In this document: positions 1 through 8,696 of the stretch, in pieces | How positions within the stretch are numbered: the first letter of the stretch is position 1 | Layout of the letters: every line of letters begins with the position of its first letter | DNA from: Calditrichota bacterium | GTDB lineage: Bacteria; Calditrichota; Calditrichia; RBG-13-44-9; J042 | Direction of reading: 5' to 3' | DNA length: 39,782 nt | Assembly (NCBI GenBank): GCA_003696445.1 | Contig: RFHE01000269.1 | Span: forward strand, 1 to 39,782 | Notes under the pieces: model-generated | What the model saw: the letters and a program-made list of their open reading frames with translations, nothing else | The model's database searches: none | Told to the model about the DNA's origin: nothing | Program-made: the position numbers and the translations under genes

Positions 1-1050
1 ATCGTGACCGAAATGGGTGCTTCGGCCAACGCCTACACCACCGACGATTACACCTGCTACTACATGGTGGTGGCCAGCGAAAATCTGGAGCGGGTCATGG
101 AAATCGAAAGCGACCGCTTTCAGAATCTGTCCTACGACGAAACCGCCTTCAAGACCGAAGCCGGCGCCGTGTACGGGGAATACCGCAAAGGCAGGGTGAA
201 TCCCTTTTCGGTGCTTTTTGAAGAATTGCTCAACACGGCTTTCGACAAGCACACCTACAAGCACACCACCATTGGGTTCGAGGAAGACATCAAAAACATG
301 CCCAACATGTACGATTACAGCTTGAGCTTTTTCAAGCGTTACTACCGGCCGGAGAATGCGGTACTCATTTTGGCCGGCGATTTCGATGTGGAGCAGGCCC
401 GCCGTTTGATTGCCAAATATTACGGCAGCTGGCAGCCTGGCTATGTACCGCCAAAAATTACGCCCGAACCCGAACAGACCGGTGAGCGGGTGAAGGAAGT
501 CACTTATCATGGGCGCACCCTGCCCATCCTGGCCATTGCCTACAAAAACGATGCTTTCGATCCCACCAATCGCCTGTTTGTCGCCGCCGACGTGCTGGCC
601 GAACTGGCCTTTGGCCAGAACAGCGACCTGTACAAGCAGCTGGTCATTCGGGAGCAGAAAGTCCAGTTTGTGCAGGCCGAAAATAGCTGGAATCGCGATC
701 CCAGCCTATTTGCCATTTACACCATGGTGAAAAAAGAGGAAGACATTCCTTACGTCCAGCAACAGATCGACAAGACGGTGGCTCGCTTTCGCAGCCAGCC
801 CCCGGATCCGGACGTTCTGGAAAAGATTAAAAAGCACAGTTACTACGGTTTTCTCATGTCGCTGGATACGCCGGGGAATGTGGCCGCCAATCTGGCGCGA
901 ATCGTAGCGCTAACCGGCGGCATCGAGGCGGTGGATCAATACTATCGGACTCTGCGCAGCATCACGCCGGAAGAGGTGCAACAGGCCGCCGAAAAATATT
1001 TGCAGAAGAAGCATCGCACGGTGATCATCTTGAAGGGAGAAAAACAATGA
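1..1050 (+). CDS. M16 family zinc metallopeptidase, 5'-truncated
   Basis: The reading frame is open from base 1, so the start lies outside the window; 349 residues remain. What is seen is the later part of the first M16 domain and a complete second domain. The stretch TEAGAVYGEYRKG carries the downstream glutamate of the HxxEH-x76-E zinc site, so the HxxEH itself must lie in the missing N-terminus. ASANAYTTDDYTCYY is the conserved strand that follows HxxEH in pitrilysin/PqqL-like peptidases. The C-terminal half (SFFKRYYRPENAVLILAGDF onward) is the typical M16 domain linker and second domain. The stop overlaps the next M16 gene by 4 bases (ATGA), so the two are probably translated together as a catalytic plus non-catalytic pair. 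Most such pairs are envelope or periplasmic; a signal peptide cannot be checked here. Confidence 0.9.
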   Translation: MVTEMGASANAYTTDDYTCYYMVVASENLERVMEIESDRFQNLSYDETAFKTEAGAVYGEYRKGRVNPFSVLFEELLNTAFDKHTYKHTTIGFEEDIKNMPNMYDYSLSFFKRYYRPENAVLILAGDFDVEQARRLIAKYYGSWQPGYVPPKITPEPEQTGERVKEVTYHGRTLPILAIAYKNDAFDPTNRLFVAADVLAELAFGQNSDLYKQLVIREQKVQFVQAENSWNRDPSLFAIYTMVKKEEDIPYVQQQIDKTVARFRSQPPDPDVLEKIKKHSYYGFLMSLDTPGNVAANLARIVALTGGIEAVDQYYRTLRSITPEEVQQAAEKYLQKKHRTVIILKGEKQ

Positions 1051-2552
1051 AGCACAGCAGCGTTTCCATGGCAAAAATTCTGGGACTGAGCATCCTGATG
1101 GTGGCATTTAATTGGCTTTACGCGGGGGAAAAGATGGTGAAACTGCCCGTGAGGGATGATCCAACGATTTCGTTTCGCATTTTATTTAAAGTAGGGTCGC
1201 AAAACGATCCGGCGGGCAAGGAGGGCCTGGCCGCCCTGACCGCCGCACTCATTGCCCAGGGCTCCACCAAAAAACACAGCTACGAACAGATTCTGGACCT
1301 GCTGTATCCCATGGCCAGTTCCATTTCCTATCAAGTGGATAAGGAAATGACCGTTTTCTCCGGCCGGGTTCATCGGGACAATCTGGAAGCGTTTTACCAG
1401 TTATTGAAAGAGGTGCTTCTGCAGCCGGCTTTCGAGCAGGCCGACTTTGAGCGGGTGAAAAGCGACCAGCTCAACTACGTAGAGAAAACCCTGCGCTATG
1501 CCAACGACGAGGAATTGGGCAAGGAGGTGCTCTCCGAGTTCATTTTTGAGGGCACACCCTATGGTCACCTCGAGGAAGGGCATGTTTCCAGCCTGAAGCA
1601 GATCACCCTAGATGATGTTAAAGCCTTCTACCGTCGGCATTACACGCAGGCCAATTTGCTGATCGGGCTGGGCGGCGGTTTTGATGAAGCCTTTGCCCGG
1701 CGGGTGGAAGCGGATTTCCAGCAGTTGCCGGAGGGAACCCCCAGCACCGTGCCGGCCCCCAAACCAAAGGCGATTGATGGTCTGCAAGTCCGCATTGTGG
1801 AGAAAAATGCCAGCGCAACGGCCATCAGCTTCGGCTATCCGATCGGAATTCGGCGGGGAAGCCGGGAGTTTTACGCCCTGGCCCTGGCCACCTCCTGGCT
1901 TGGAGAGCATCGCAATTCCAGCAGCCACCTCTACCAGGTCATTCGGGCAAAGCGGGGTTTAAACTACGGGGATTATGCCTACATCGAGCATTTCCCCAAC
2001 GGCGGTAGCCGGCGCTTTCCGCCGCCTAATGTGGCCCGCCGCCAGCAGATCTTTCAAATTTGGATCCGCCCGGTGCCCAACAATGCCCGCTTGTTTGCCT
2101 TCCGAGCCGCTTTGCGCGAATTGAAAAAACTGGTCGATGGCGGCATGAGCCAGGAAGACTTTGAGCTGACCCGCAAATTCCTGAAAAACTACATCCTCCA
2201 CTACGCTCCCACCACCATGTTGAAACTGGGATACGCCATGGACGACGTGTTTTACGGCATCAAGGGGCACCATCTGGAATTGTTCCGCCGTTACCTGGAT
2301 GAGCTGACCCTGGAAGAAGTGAACGCTGCCATTCGCCACAATTTTCAGTACAGCAACATTAAGGCGGTATTTGTGACCAACCAGGCCGAGGCATTAAAAC
2401 AAGCGCTGGTGGAAAATCGGCCCAGCCCCATCGAATACAGTTCGCCCAAGCCCAAAGAGATTCTGGAAGAGGACAAGGAAATTGCTTCCTTCCCGCTGCA
2501 GGTGAAACCGGAACAGGTGGACATTATACCGGTGGAGCAGGTTTTTCAATAG
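1047..2552 (+). CDS. M16 family peptidase-like protein lacking the zinc site
   Basis: This 501-residue M16-fold protein starts at the ATG overlapping the stop of the upstream peptidase. Residues 1 to about 26 look like a signal peptide (ILGLSILMVAFNWLYAG), so export is expected. The N-terminal domain has the M16 pattern (FRILFKVGSQNDPAGKEGLA), but the place where HxxEH should be reads LAALTAAL, so no zinc ligands are present. The C-terminal domain keeps an R/Y-type motif (AKRGLNYGDYAYIE), which in two-subunit M16 enzymes contributes to substrate binding. Known M16 heterodimers pair an HxxEH subunit with an R/Y subunit, and that is the inferred arrangement with the upstream gene. The natural substrate cannot be told from sequence. 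A tRNA gene follows after about 100 bases. Confidence 0.88.
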   Translation: MKHSSVSMAKILGLSILMVAFNWLYAGEKMVKLPVRDDPTISFRILFKVGSQNDPAGKEGLAALTAALIAQGSTKKHSYEQILDLLYPMASSISYQVDKEMTVFSGRVHRDNLEAFYQLLKEVLLQPAFEQADFERVKSDQLNYVEKTLRYANDEELGKEVLSEFIFEGTPYGHLEEGHVSSLKQITLDDVKAFYRRHYTQANLLIGLGGGFDEAFARRVEADFQQLPEGTPSTVPAPKPKAIDGLQVRIVEKNASATAISFGYPIGIRRGSREFYALALATSWLGEHRNSSSHLYQVIRAKRGLNYGDYAYIEHFPNGGSRRFPPPNVARRQQIFQIWIRPVPNNARLFAFRAALRELKKLVDGGMSQEDFELTRKFLKNYILHYAPTTMLKLGYAMDDVFYGIKGHHLELFRRYLDELTLEEVNAAIRHNFQYSNIKAVFVTNQAEALKQALVENRPSPIEYSSPKPKEILEEDKEIASFPLQVKPEQVDIIPVEQVFQ

Positions 2553-2603
2553 CGGCGGGGAACTGGATAAAATGCCGGGCCGTTTTCTGCTATGAAAATC
2601 GTC

Positions 2604-2632
2604 TTGATTTGCCTGCAGGGGTCGGTTAAATT
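2604..2632 (+). promoter_or_regulatory. Sigma-70-type promoter of tRNA-Phe
   Basis: TTGATT (2604-2609) and TAAATT (2627-2632) are spaced by exactly 17 bases. The expected transcription start near 2640 is about 17 bases before the mature tRNA. Each hexamer matches the consensus at 4 of 6 positions, and the spacing and position make it credible. Confidence 0.5.
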
Positions 2633-2656
2633 TTGCTCGCTTTTTAGTAAACGGTT

Positions 2657-2729
<73 letters not shown>

Positions 2730-2739
2730 CTGCCAGAAA

Positions 2740-2768
2740 GGCTGCCGGTTTACCGGCGGCCTTTTTTT
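2740..2768 (+). terminator. Rho-independent terminator of tRNA-Phe
   Basis: GGCTGCCGG, loop TTTA, CCGGCGGCC forms a 9-bp stem with one G-T wobble, followed directly by seven T residues. It begins 11 bases after the tRNA. Confidence 0.9.
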
Positions 2769-3200
2769 GCTTAGCAAAAAAGGCCGGGGAGGATTCTGTT
2801 CTGCTCTCTGTCTTTGCCCTGCACACCTTTCGCCGAAAATCCCCAAGAGACACCTTTTGTAAACACCTCCACTTTGGCCTTTCTTTCGCTGTGGGTGAGT
2901 TGTTGCCCCGGCCAGGCTCCAAGGGCTTGGCTGGTGTAGAACCGGTCTCAACCGTCTTCCCCAGACGGCACCGCTTCCACCAATTAAATCTCTTCGTCCC
3001 CAAATTGTTTGCCGACTGGGTTAGTGGTTTGATTCGCGCCATTCCGGGGCTAAATTGACCTGCAATTGGAAATCGGCCCTGAATTTTTCCGGTGTCTGTT
3101 TTTCCCATCGGCCATGGGCCCGCCGGCGATCTTTTCCAGCACGTCCCGTTGCCAACGATTGAATTCAACCAGTTCATGTACTTTTAAAGGAGGATGTCGT
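2769..3200. other. 432-base gap without a confident gene
   Basis: No intact gene, known RNA or repeat was recognised between the tRNA terminator and hflK. On the minus strand about 3035-3180 there are two short stretches that read like protein in different frames: VEFNRWQRDVLEKIAG, and PEKFRADFQLQVNLAPEW ending at a stop. They could be the remains of a small frameshifted gene. The last 15 bases hold the hflK ribosome binding site. Confidence 0.4.
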
Positions 3201-3203
3201 ATG
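3186..3203 (+). promoter_or_regulatory. Ribosome binding site that fixes the hflK start
   Basis: AAAGGAGG (3186-3193) lies 7 bases before ATG 3201. The frame stays open upstream to 3066, but the extra residues are not HflK-like and lie upstream of this strong site. Confidence 0.85.
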
Positions 3204-4187
3204 TCTCAACAACCCCCATTTGATTTAAATCAGTTTCGCCCGCCTCGCATACCCCCGGGGCTGTTGCGATTGGTGGTTCCCGCCTTGCTGGTGTTGCTTC
3301 TGCTCTTTTCGGCGGTGTTTACCGTTGGGCCGGAGGAAGTGGGCGTGATCCTGCGCTTCGGCAAGTACACCCGAACGGTCGGTTCCGGGCTGAACTTTAA
3401 ATTACCCTTTGGCATCGAACAGGTCAAAAAAGTGCCCATCGAGCGCCAGTTGAAAGAAGAGTTTGGTTTTCGCACTGCCCGGGCCGGCGTTCGAACCCAA
3501 TATTCCCAGCGCGAGTTCGGCCAGGAATCGCTCATGCTGACCGGCGACTTAAATGCCGCTGAGGTGGAGTGGATTGTTCAGTACCGCATCAGCGATCCGT
3601 ACAAATTTCTTTTCCGGGTGCGGAATGCCCGGCAGACCTTTCGGGATATGAACGAAGCCATTATGCGGGAAGTGGTGGGCGACCGCACCGTAAACGAAGT
3701 TCTGACGGTTGGCCGGCAGGAGATTGCCGATACGGTTTCGGTGATGCTTCAGGCCCTGTGCGATCAGTACGAGTTGGGCCTGCGGGTGGACCAGGTTGTG
3801 TTGCAGGACGTCAATCCGCCCGATCCGGTAAAGCCGGCTTTCAACGAAGTGAACGAGGCCCAGCAGGAGAAGGAGAAAATGATCAATCAGGCGCTGGCCG
3901 AATACAATAAGGTGATTCCCCGGGCTAAAGGCGAAGCCCTGCGGGTCATCGAAGAGGCCCGTGGTTATGCCCTGGAGCGGGTCAATCAGGCCCGGGGCGA
4001 GGCGGCCAAATTTAACGCCGTCTATCGGGAATACAGCAAGGCTCGGGAGGTCACCCGCCGCCGGATTTATCTGGAAACCATGAACGAGGTGCTCAGCAAG
4101 GTGGAGCAAAAAATCATTACCGACGAAAACCTGAAGGGACTGCTTCCTCTTCTTCAATTGAACCGTGGAGGAAAAAACAATGAATAA
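3201..4187 (+). CDS. hflK: HflK, SPFH/prohibitin-family membrane protein
   Basis: The product has 328 residues. One N-terminal transmembrane segment lies at about residues 20-41 (GLLRLVVPALLVLLLLFSAV). It is followed by the SPFH/band-7 domain that opens with VGPEEVGVILRFGKY and then by a long charged helix (about 215-300). The family member HflK pairs with HflC on the periplasmic side of the inner membrane, where the complex surrounds and modulates the FtsH protease. The protein lacks the Gly-rich N-terminal region found in enteric HflK, which is common outside Proteobacteria. The start at 3201 follows a strong Shine-Dalgarno. The gene overlaps hflC by 8 bases, which supports co-translation. 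Confidence 0.92.
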   Translation: MSQQPPFDLNQFRPPRIPPGLLRLVVPALLVLLLLFSAVFTVGPEEVGVILRFGKYTRTVGSGLNFKLPFGIEQVKKVPIERQLKEEFGFRTARAGVRTQYSQREFGQESLMLTGDLNAAEVEWIVQYRISDPYKFLFRVRNARQTFRDMNEAIMREVVGDRTVNEVLTVGRQEIADTVSVMLQALCDQYELGLRVDQVVLQDVNPPDPVKPAFNEVNEAQQEKEKMINQALAEYNKVIPRAKGEALRVIEEARGYALERVNQARGEAAKFNAVYREYSKAREVTRRRIYLETMNEVLSKVEQKIITDENLKGLLPLLQLNRGGKNNE

Positions 4188-5130
4188 TGTTCGAAAAATC
4201 ACTCTTTATATTGCCCTGGCACTGGGCGTCATGCTCCTTTTGTCCTCGGCCTACATAATCAACGAAACCGAGCAGGTTATTATTACCCAGTTTGGGCGGC
4301 CGGTGGGTGACCCGATTCAGGAACCAGGGATTCACTTTAAGCTGCCTTTTGTTCAAAAGGCCCATTTTTTCGACCGGCGATTTCTGGAGTGGGACGGGGA
4401 TCCCAATCAGGTGCCGACCAAAGACAAGCGCTTCATCTGGGTGGATACTTATGCCCGATGGCGTATTGTCGATCCGCTGTTGTTTTTCCAGCGGGTGAAG
4501 GATGAACGCGGTGCCCAGTCCCGCCTGGACGACATTCTGGATGGGGAGACACGCAACGCCATCGCCAGCCACGATCTGGTGGAGCTGATCCGAACCTCGA
4601 ACCGGACACCGATTGCCAATCAGGAATTTGGTGAGGACGACGCGGCCGGTTTCGTGAAGATCTCCTTCGGCCGGGAACGAATCACCCGATCCATCATCGA
4701 GGCGGCCAGCCCCCGGGTACGCGAGCTGGGAATCGAGTTGCTGGACCTGCGCTTTAAACGCATTAATTACGTGGAAGAGGTTCAAAACAAGATTTTCGAA
4801 CGGATGATTTCCGAGCGCAAGCGGATTGCCGAAAAATTCCGTTCCGAGGGTCAGGGCGAGGCCAGCCGCATTTTGGGTGAGCGGGAGCGGGAGTTAAAAC
4901 GGATTGAGTCCGAGGCCTACCGAACCGCTCAGGAGATTAAGGGCAAGGCCGATGCTGAAGCCACGGCCATCTACGCCGCCGCTTACGATCGCTCGGCGGA
5001 CAGCCGAGATTTTTTCCAGTTTTTGAAAACCATGGAAACCTACCAGAACGTCCTCACCCAGAAGGATTGGCTCATCCTTTCTACCCAGAGCGATATTTTC
5101 AAATACCTGCACAACATTCGAACGCGATAG
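4180..5130 (+). CDS. hflC: HflC, SPFH/prohibitin-family protease modulator
   Basis: The product has 316 residues. An N-terminal membrane anchor (about 5-25, ITLYIALALGVMLLLSSAYI) is followed by the band-7 domain (NETEQVIITQFGRPVG onward). A coiled-coil tail rich in Arg/Glu repeats (about 200-270) follows, and the C-terminal pattern ETYQNVL...DIFKYL is typical of HflC. It partners HflK in the FtsH-regulating membrane complex. GGAGG at 4167-4171 is 8 bases before ATG 4180; an in-frame GTG at 4165 would precede that site and is less likely. A strong terminator follows, so hflK-hflC is a closed two-gene operon. Confidence 0.92.
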   Translation: MNNVRKITLYIALALGVMLLLSSAYIINETEQVIITQFGRPVGDPIQEPGIHFKLPFVQKAHFFDRRFLEWDGDPNQVPTKDKRFIWVDTYARWRIVDPLLFFQRVKDERGAQSRLDDILDGETRNAIASHDLVELIRTSNRTPIANQEFGEDDAAGFVKISFGRERITRSIIEAASPRVRELGIELLDLRFKRINYVEEVQNKIFERMISERKRIAEKFRSEGQGEASRILGERERELKRIESEAYRTAQEIKGKADAEATAIYAAAYDRSADSRDFFQFLKTMETYQNVLTQKDWLILSTQSDIFKYLHNIRTR

Positions 5131-5160
5131 TCGGCCAAAATCGCGTGGTTTGCTCACTCT

Positions 5161-5200
5161 CCGGGAGGGCGCTGCAGCTGAGCACCCTCCCGGTTTTTTT
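5161..5200 (+). terminator. Rho-independent terminator of hflK-hflC
   Basis: CCGGGAGGG (5161-5169) and CCCTCCCGG (5185-5193) form a perfect 9-bp stem, followed at once by seven T residues. It lies 30 bases after the hflC stop. Confidence 0.93.
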
Positions 5201-5335
5201 ACCGGCAGTTAGGATCGGGCGGTTTCTCCCACAAAGTTTTTGCACGCTATTGTCCAGACTCGTATTTTTTTGGCTTAATCGAATACGGGTCTTCATCTCG
5301 GGTAAACCGGAACGGCATTTTAAAGGAGAGGAATT

Positions 5336-6766
5336 GTGGTTAAGACCAACTCCCGTTTTGGATTAAATGTGTTGGTTACGGTGTTAGCCGGAGGACTGGC
5401 GGCGGTACTTTATCTGATTCCCCCAACGTCGATTCCAGGGGTGCCAAAAACCGGGATTCAATTGCTGCGCTCGTTCAGCTTGCTGGTGGCACTCATCTGG
5501 GGGTTCGAACGGCTGGGCCGTTTTAAGTTGCATAGCAAAATTTTTGCCGGCATGGTGCTGGGGGTATTTGCCGGCATTGCTTTTCATTCCAGTATTGTGG
5601 AAATCAAGCCGGTTGGCACGGCCTTTATTCGGCTGATTCAGATGGTGGTGGTCCCGCTGGTGTTGGCCTCATTACTGGTGGGCACGGCCAGTTTGGGCGA
5701 CCCCAAAAACCTGGGCCGAATCGGGCTGAAAACCCTGATTTACTACCTGGCTTCTACGGCTGCCGCTATTACGGTAGGACTGGTGCTGGCCAACCTGTTC
5801 CGTCCCGGCAGCGGTCTGGATCCCTCCATTCAGGCACGCCTACTGGAGAACTACGGTGGGGCTGCCGGACAAAAAATTGCCGGCATGCAGCAGAACGTTA
5901 ATCCCGTGCAGACCTTTTTGAACATTATCCCCACCAACCCAGCAAAAGCGTTGAGTGAAGGCGAAATTCTTCAGGTCATCTTCTTTGCCATCTTTACTGG
6001 CGTGGCGCTCATCTTCATTCCGGCAGAAAAGGCCGATCCGGTAATTCGCTTTTTTGATGGTCTCTTCGATGCCATGATTCAGATTGTCACTATGGTCATT
6101 AAAATTGCTCCCTACGGGGTGTTCGCCCTCATTGCCGCCGTGGTGGGCGATTTTGGTGTGGAAATTCTGCTTTCATTACTCAAATACACCCTGGTGGTGA
6201 TTGGTGGGCTGATGATCATGTTTTTTATTTACCCCCTGGTGGTGCGGTTGTTTACCGGCATGAATCCGGGCTTTTTTCTCAAGGGCATTCGTCCGGCGCA
6301 GCTGATTGCGTTCAGCACCAGCTCCAGCGGGGCCACCTTGCCGGTGACCCTGGAGGTATGCGAGCAGAACCTGGGCGTTTCCAACAAGGTGGCCAGCTTC
6401 GTCTTACCCCTGGGTGCCACGGTGAACATGGATGGGACTGCACTCTACCAGGGGGTAGCGGCCCTGTTTATTGCTCAGGTGTACGGCATTCCGGTAACCC
6501 TTTCCGGCCAGCTGACCATTATTTTGACCGCAACCCTAGCTTCCATCGGCACCGCTGCCGTTCCCGGGGTCGGATTGTTTATGTTGATCATCGTCCTCAA
6601 GCAGGTGGGCATTCCGTTGGAAGGCATTGCCCTTATCCTCAGCGTCGATCGCCTGCTGGACATGTTCCGCACCATGATCAATGTAACCAGCGATTGCACC
6701 GCTTCGGTAATTGTGGCGCACATGGAAAAACAACTGTCCCCGCCGGAAAAAGAACCAGTTTTGTAA
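5336..6766 (+). CDS. Dicarboxylate/amino acid:cation symporter (DAACS family)
   Basis: This is a 476-residue polytopic membrane protein of the GltP/DctA/SLC1 family. Hydrophobic segments fill residues 5-110 and 130-450. Family signatures are present: the serine-rich re-entrant loop STSSSGATLPVTLE (about 323-337) and the NMDGTALYQG motif in TM7 (about 363-372), which binds cation and substrate. Members couple uptake of glutamate, aspartate or C4-dicarboxylates to Na+ or H+; the substrate cannot be chosen from sequence. Translation starts at GTG 5336, 7 bases after AAAGGAG (5322-5328). The gene stands alone after the hflC terminator, and the aminotransferase follows by 74 bases, so a shared amino-acid theme is possible. 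Confidence 0.9.
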   Translation: MVKTNSRFGLNVLVTVLAGGLAAVLYLIPPTSIPGVPKTGIQLLRSFSLLVALIWGFERLGRFKLHSKIFAGMVLGVFAGIAFHSSIVEIKPVGTAFIRLIQMVVVPLVLASLLVGTASLGDPKNLGRIGLKTLIYYLASTAAAITVGLVLANLFRPGSGLDPSIQARLLENYGGAAGQKIAGMQQNVNPVQTFLNIIPTNPAKALSEGEILQVIFFAIFTGVALIFIPAEKADPVIRFFDGLFDAMIQIVTMVIKIAPYGVFALIAAVVGDFGVEILLSLLKYTLVVIGGLMIMFFIYPLVVRLFTGMNPGFFLKGIRPAQLIAFSTSSSGATLPVTLEVCEQNLGVSNKVASFVLPLGATVNMDGTALYQGVAALFIAQVYGIPVTLSGQLTIILTATLASIGTAAVPGVGLFMLIIVLKQVGIPLEGIALILSVDRLLDMFRTMINVTSDCTASVIVAHMEKQLSPPEKEPVL

Positions 6767-6840
6767 CCTTGCTCATGGGAGTGCTTCTACTGAGCTTTTA
6801 AAATTCGTCAAAATTTGGCCTATTAGAAGGAAACCGTGTC

Positions 6841-8139
6841 ATGCGAGCCAGCAAAACCGCCACCCCGGAAGTTCATTTAAATTTAAATGTGCGTGGATTG
6901 CCCGTATCGGCCACCTTGGCCATCAACGAATTGAGCAATCGCCTCCGCCGGGAGGGGCGCCGGGTCTATCGGTTGGGCCTGGGCCAATCGCCTTTCCCGG
7001 TCCCTCAGCCGGTGGTGGAAGAGCTGAAGGCTAATGCTCACCAGAAGGATTATTTACCCGTGCTAGGTCTGCACGAACTGCGAGAAGCGGTTTCCGATTA
7101 TTACTGCCGCACCCAGGGCCTGAGCCGGGAACCGGATGGGGTCATGATTGGGCCGGGGTCCAAAGAATTGATGTTTCTGGTGCAGTTGGTCTATTACGGG
7201 GATCTGGTGATTCCCACGCCCAGCTGGGTATCCTATGCCCCTCAAGCCCACATTATTGGCCGCCAAATTCGCTGGTTACCTACCCGGGAAGCGGAGGGTT
7301 GGAAGATTACCCCGGCTGCGGTGGAAATGATTTGCCGGGAAGACCCCCAGCGACCCCGGCTGATTATTTTAAACTACCCGAACAATCCCAGCGGGGCCAC
7401 CTACCTGGTTGAGGAATTAAAGGCACTGGCTCTGGTAGCGCGCAAATACAGGGTGTTGTTGCTCTCCGATGAGATTTACGGGGAACTCAACCACAAAGGG
7501 GTGCATGTGTCCATTGCCCGTTACTATCCGGAGGGCACCATCATCAGCAGTGGATTGAGCAAGTGGTGTGGAGCCGGCGGCTGGCGCTTGGGTACATTTG
7601 TCTTTCCCCGAAGCCTGTACTGGCTTCGCGATGCCATGGCGGCAGTAGCCAGCGAAACGTTTACCTCCACCAGTGCCCCCATCCAGTATGCGGCGGTGCG
7701 AGCCTTCCAGGGTGGGATGGAAATCGAGCGGTACTTGTGGCAATCCCGGCGCATCCTCCGGGCGCTGGGGCGCTGGTGCTATCACCATTTGATGGAGGCA
7801 GGGATCCACGCTGTGGAACCGAAAGGAGCATTTTACCTATTTGTCAATTTCGAGGCGTACCGGCCGCGGCTGGCCGAGCGCGGGATTTTTTCCTCCGAAC
7901 AGCTCTGCCGGCAATTGCTGGAAGACACCGGCGTAGCAATTTTACCCGGCCGGGCATTTGGACGGCCGGCTGAAGAGCTGACTGCCCGCCTGGCTTACGT
8001 AGATTTTGACGGCTCTCGGGCTCTGGCCGCCGCTGAACAAGTTCCTTCTACCACCACCCTGGACGAAGCATTTCTGCGCACCTATTGCCACAATGTGCTG
8101 GAGGCCATCGAGCTGATGGGCCAGTGGGCGGCACGGTAA
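6841..8139 (+). CDS. Class I/II pyridoxal-phosphate aminotransferase
   Basis: The product has 432 residues and fold-type I aminotransferase motifs in order: the N-terminal glycine-rich strand GLGQSPFPVP, the cofactor-site NYPNNPSG (about 178-185), LLSDEIYG with the pyridine-binding Asp (D210), and SSGLSKWCGAGGWRLG with the Schiff-base lysine (K241). These are features of the aspartate/tyrosine aminotransferase group. The amino-acid specificity cannot be assigned. AGAAGGAAA precedes ATG 6841 at a normal distance. It converges on the Mth938-like gene, with only 13 bases between the stop codons. Confidence 0.88.
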   Translation: MRASKTATPEVHLNLNVRGLPVSATLAINELSNRLRREGRRVYRLGLGQSPFPVPQPVVEELKANAHQKDYLPVLGLHELREAVSDYYCRTQGLSREPDGVMIGPGSKELMFLVQLVYYGDLVIPTPSWVSYAPQAHIIGRQIRWLPTREAEGWKITPAAVEMICREDPQRPRLIILNYPNNPSGATYLVEELKALALVARKYRVLLLSDEIYGELNHKGVHVSIARYYPEGTIISSGLSKWCGAGGWRLGTFVFPRSLYWLRDAMAAVASETFTSTSAPIQYAAVRAFQGGMEIERYLWQSRRILRALGRWCYHHLMEAGIHAVEPKGAFYLFVNFEAYRPRLAERGIFSSEQLCRQLLEDTGVAILPGRAFGRPAEELTARLAYVDFDGSRALAAAEQVPSTTTLDEAFLRTYCHNVLEAIELMGQWAAR

Positions 8140-8152
8140 GCTATCATTACCC

Positions 8153-8527
8153 TCAGCAGGTTGTGTGAATCAACGCACCCACCGCCTTTTTGCCGACCAG
8201 CCGATTGTACAGTTTTACCGCTTCCGGGGTAGGTAGGATGTGCACTTCTATACCCTGTTTTTCTAAAAGCAGGCGTGTTTCCGGACACACCTGCAGTTGC
8301 TGGTAGTTCCCGGTGGCAAGGATGACCACCCGAGCACCCTTTTCCAGTAAAGGTTGCACATCGGCCGGCTGAATGCCCGGAATATGGTGCGTGTCGGTCT
8401 CCCGCCAGTCCCATTCGGCAGACCCACCTGGATAAAGCCGGGCATCCCGATAGGGCTGCGGGGCACCTTCCACCAGAATCCTGCCCCAATTAACCTCCAA
8501 TATCCGGGGCGAGCGAACCTCAGCCAT
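8153..8527 (-). CDS. Mth938-like (AAMDC/NDUFAF3-type) domain protein
   Basis: The product is 124 residues long, and a single Mth938-like domain fills it. The N-terminal part ends in HHIPGIQPADVQPLL. The core GARVVILATGN is the conserved Rossmann-like strand-turn, followed by LLLEKQGIEVHILPTPEAV and the C-terminal AVGALIHTTC. The family (formerly DUF498) is widespread in bacteria, archaea and mitochondria, where NDUFAF3 helps complex I assembly; the bacterial role is unknown. No strong Shine-Dalgarno precedes the ATG, only a weak GGGGT. It is divergent from fliK, with about 160 bases shared as promoter region. Confidence 0.8.
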   Translation of the reverse strand: MAEVRSPRILEVNWGRILVEGAPQPYRDARLYPGGSAEWDWRETDTHHIPGIQPADVQPLLEKGARVVILATGNYQQLQVCPETRLLLEKQGIEVHILPTPEAVKLYNRLVGKKAVGALIHTTC

Positions 8528-8616
8528 TGTTTGACCCCGCTGGATTTTTTGCTGTGTGTAAAATTAACCTCGGTGGCTAAATGCTGCAAAACTCGGGGGC
8601 AATTTTTATTTCCAGT

Positions 8617-8643
8617 TAAAGTCAATCCTTTGGCCCTCGATTA
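8617..8643 (+). promoter_or_regulatory. Possible sigma-28 promoter upstream of fliK
   Basis: TAAAGTCA (8617-8624) and CTCGATTA (8636-8643) keep the TAAA-N15-GCCGATAA architecture of FliA promoters. The -10 box matches at 5 of 8 positions and the -35 box is good. The predicted start, about 8650, lies 47 bases before fliK. The match is weaker than the one upstream of flbD. Confidence 0.35.
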
Positions 8644-8696
8644 TTAGCAAGTGTAATAGGACAGTTGTTCGGGATGAACAGAATCAGGTGAACCGG

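Noticed and set aside
6770-6800. Terminator-like GCTCA/TGAGC hairpin followed by TTTT after the symporter
   Set aside because: The stem is only 5 bp with a 15-base loop and a short T run; too weak to call.
8570-8595. Sigma-54-like TGGCTA...CTGCA upstream of fliK
   Set aside because: Only 9 bases separate GG and GC; sigma-54 needs 10.
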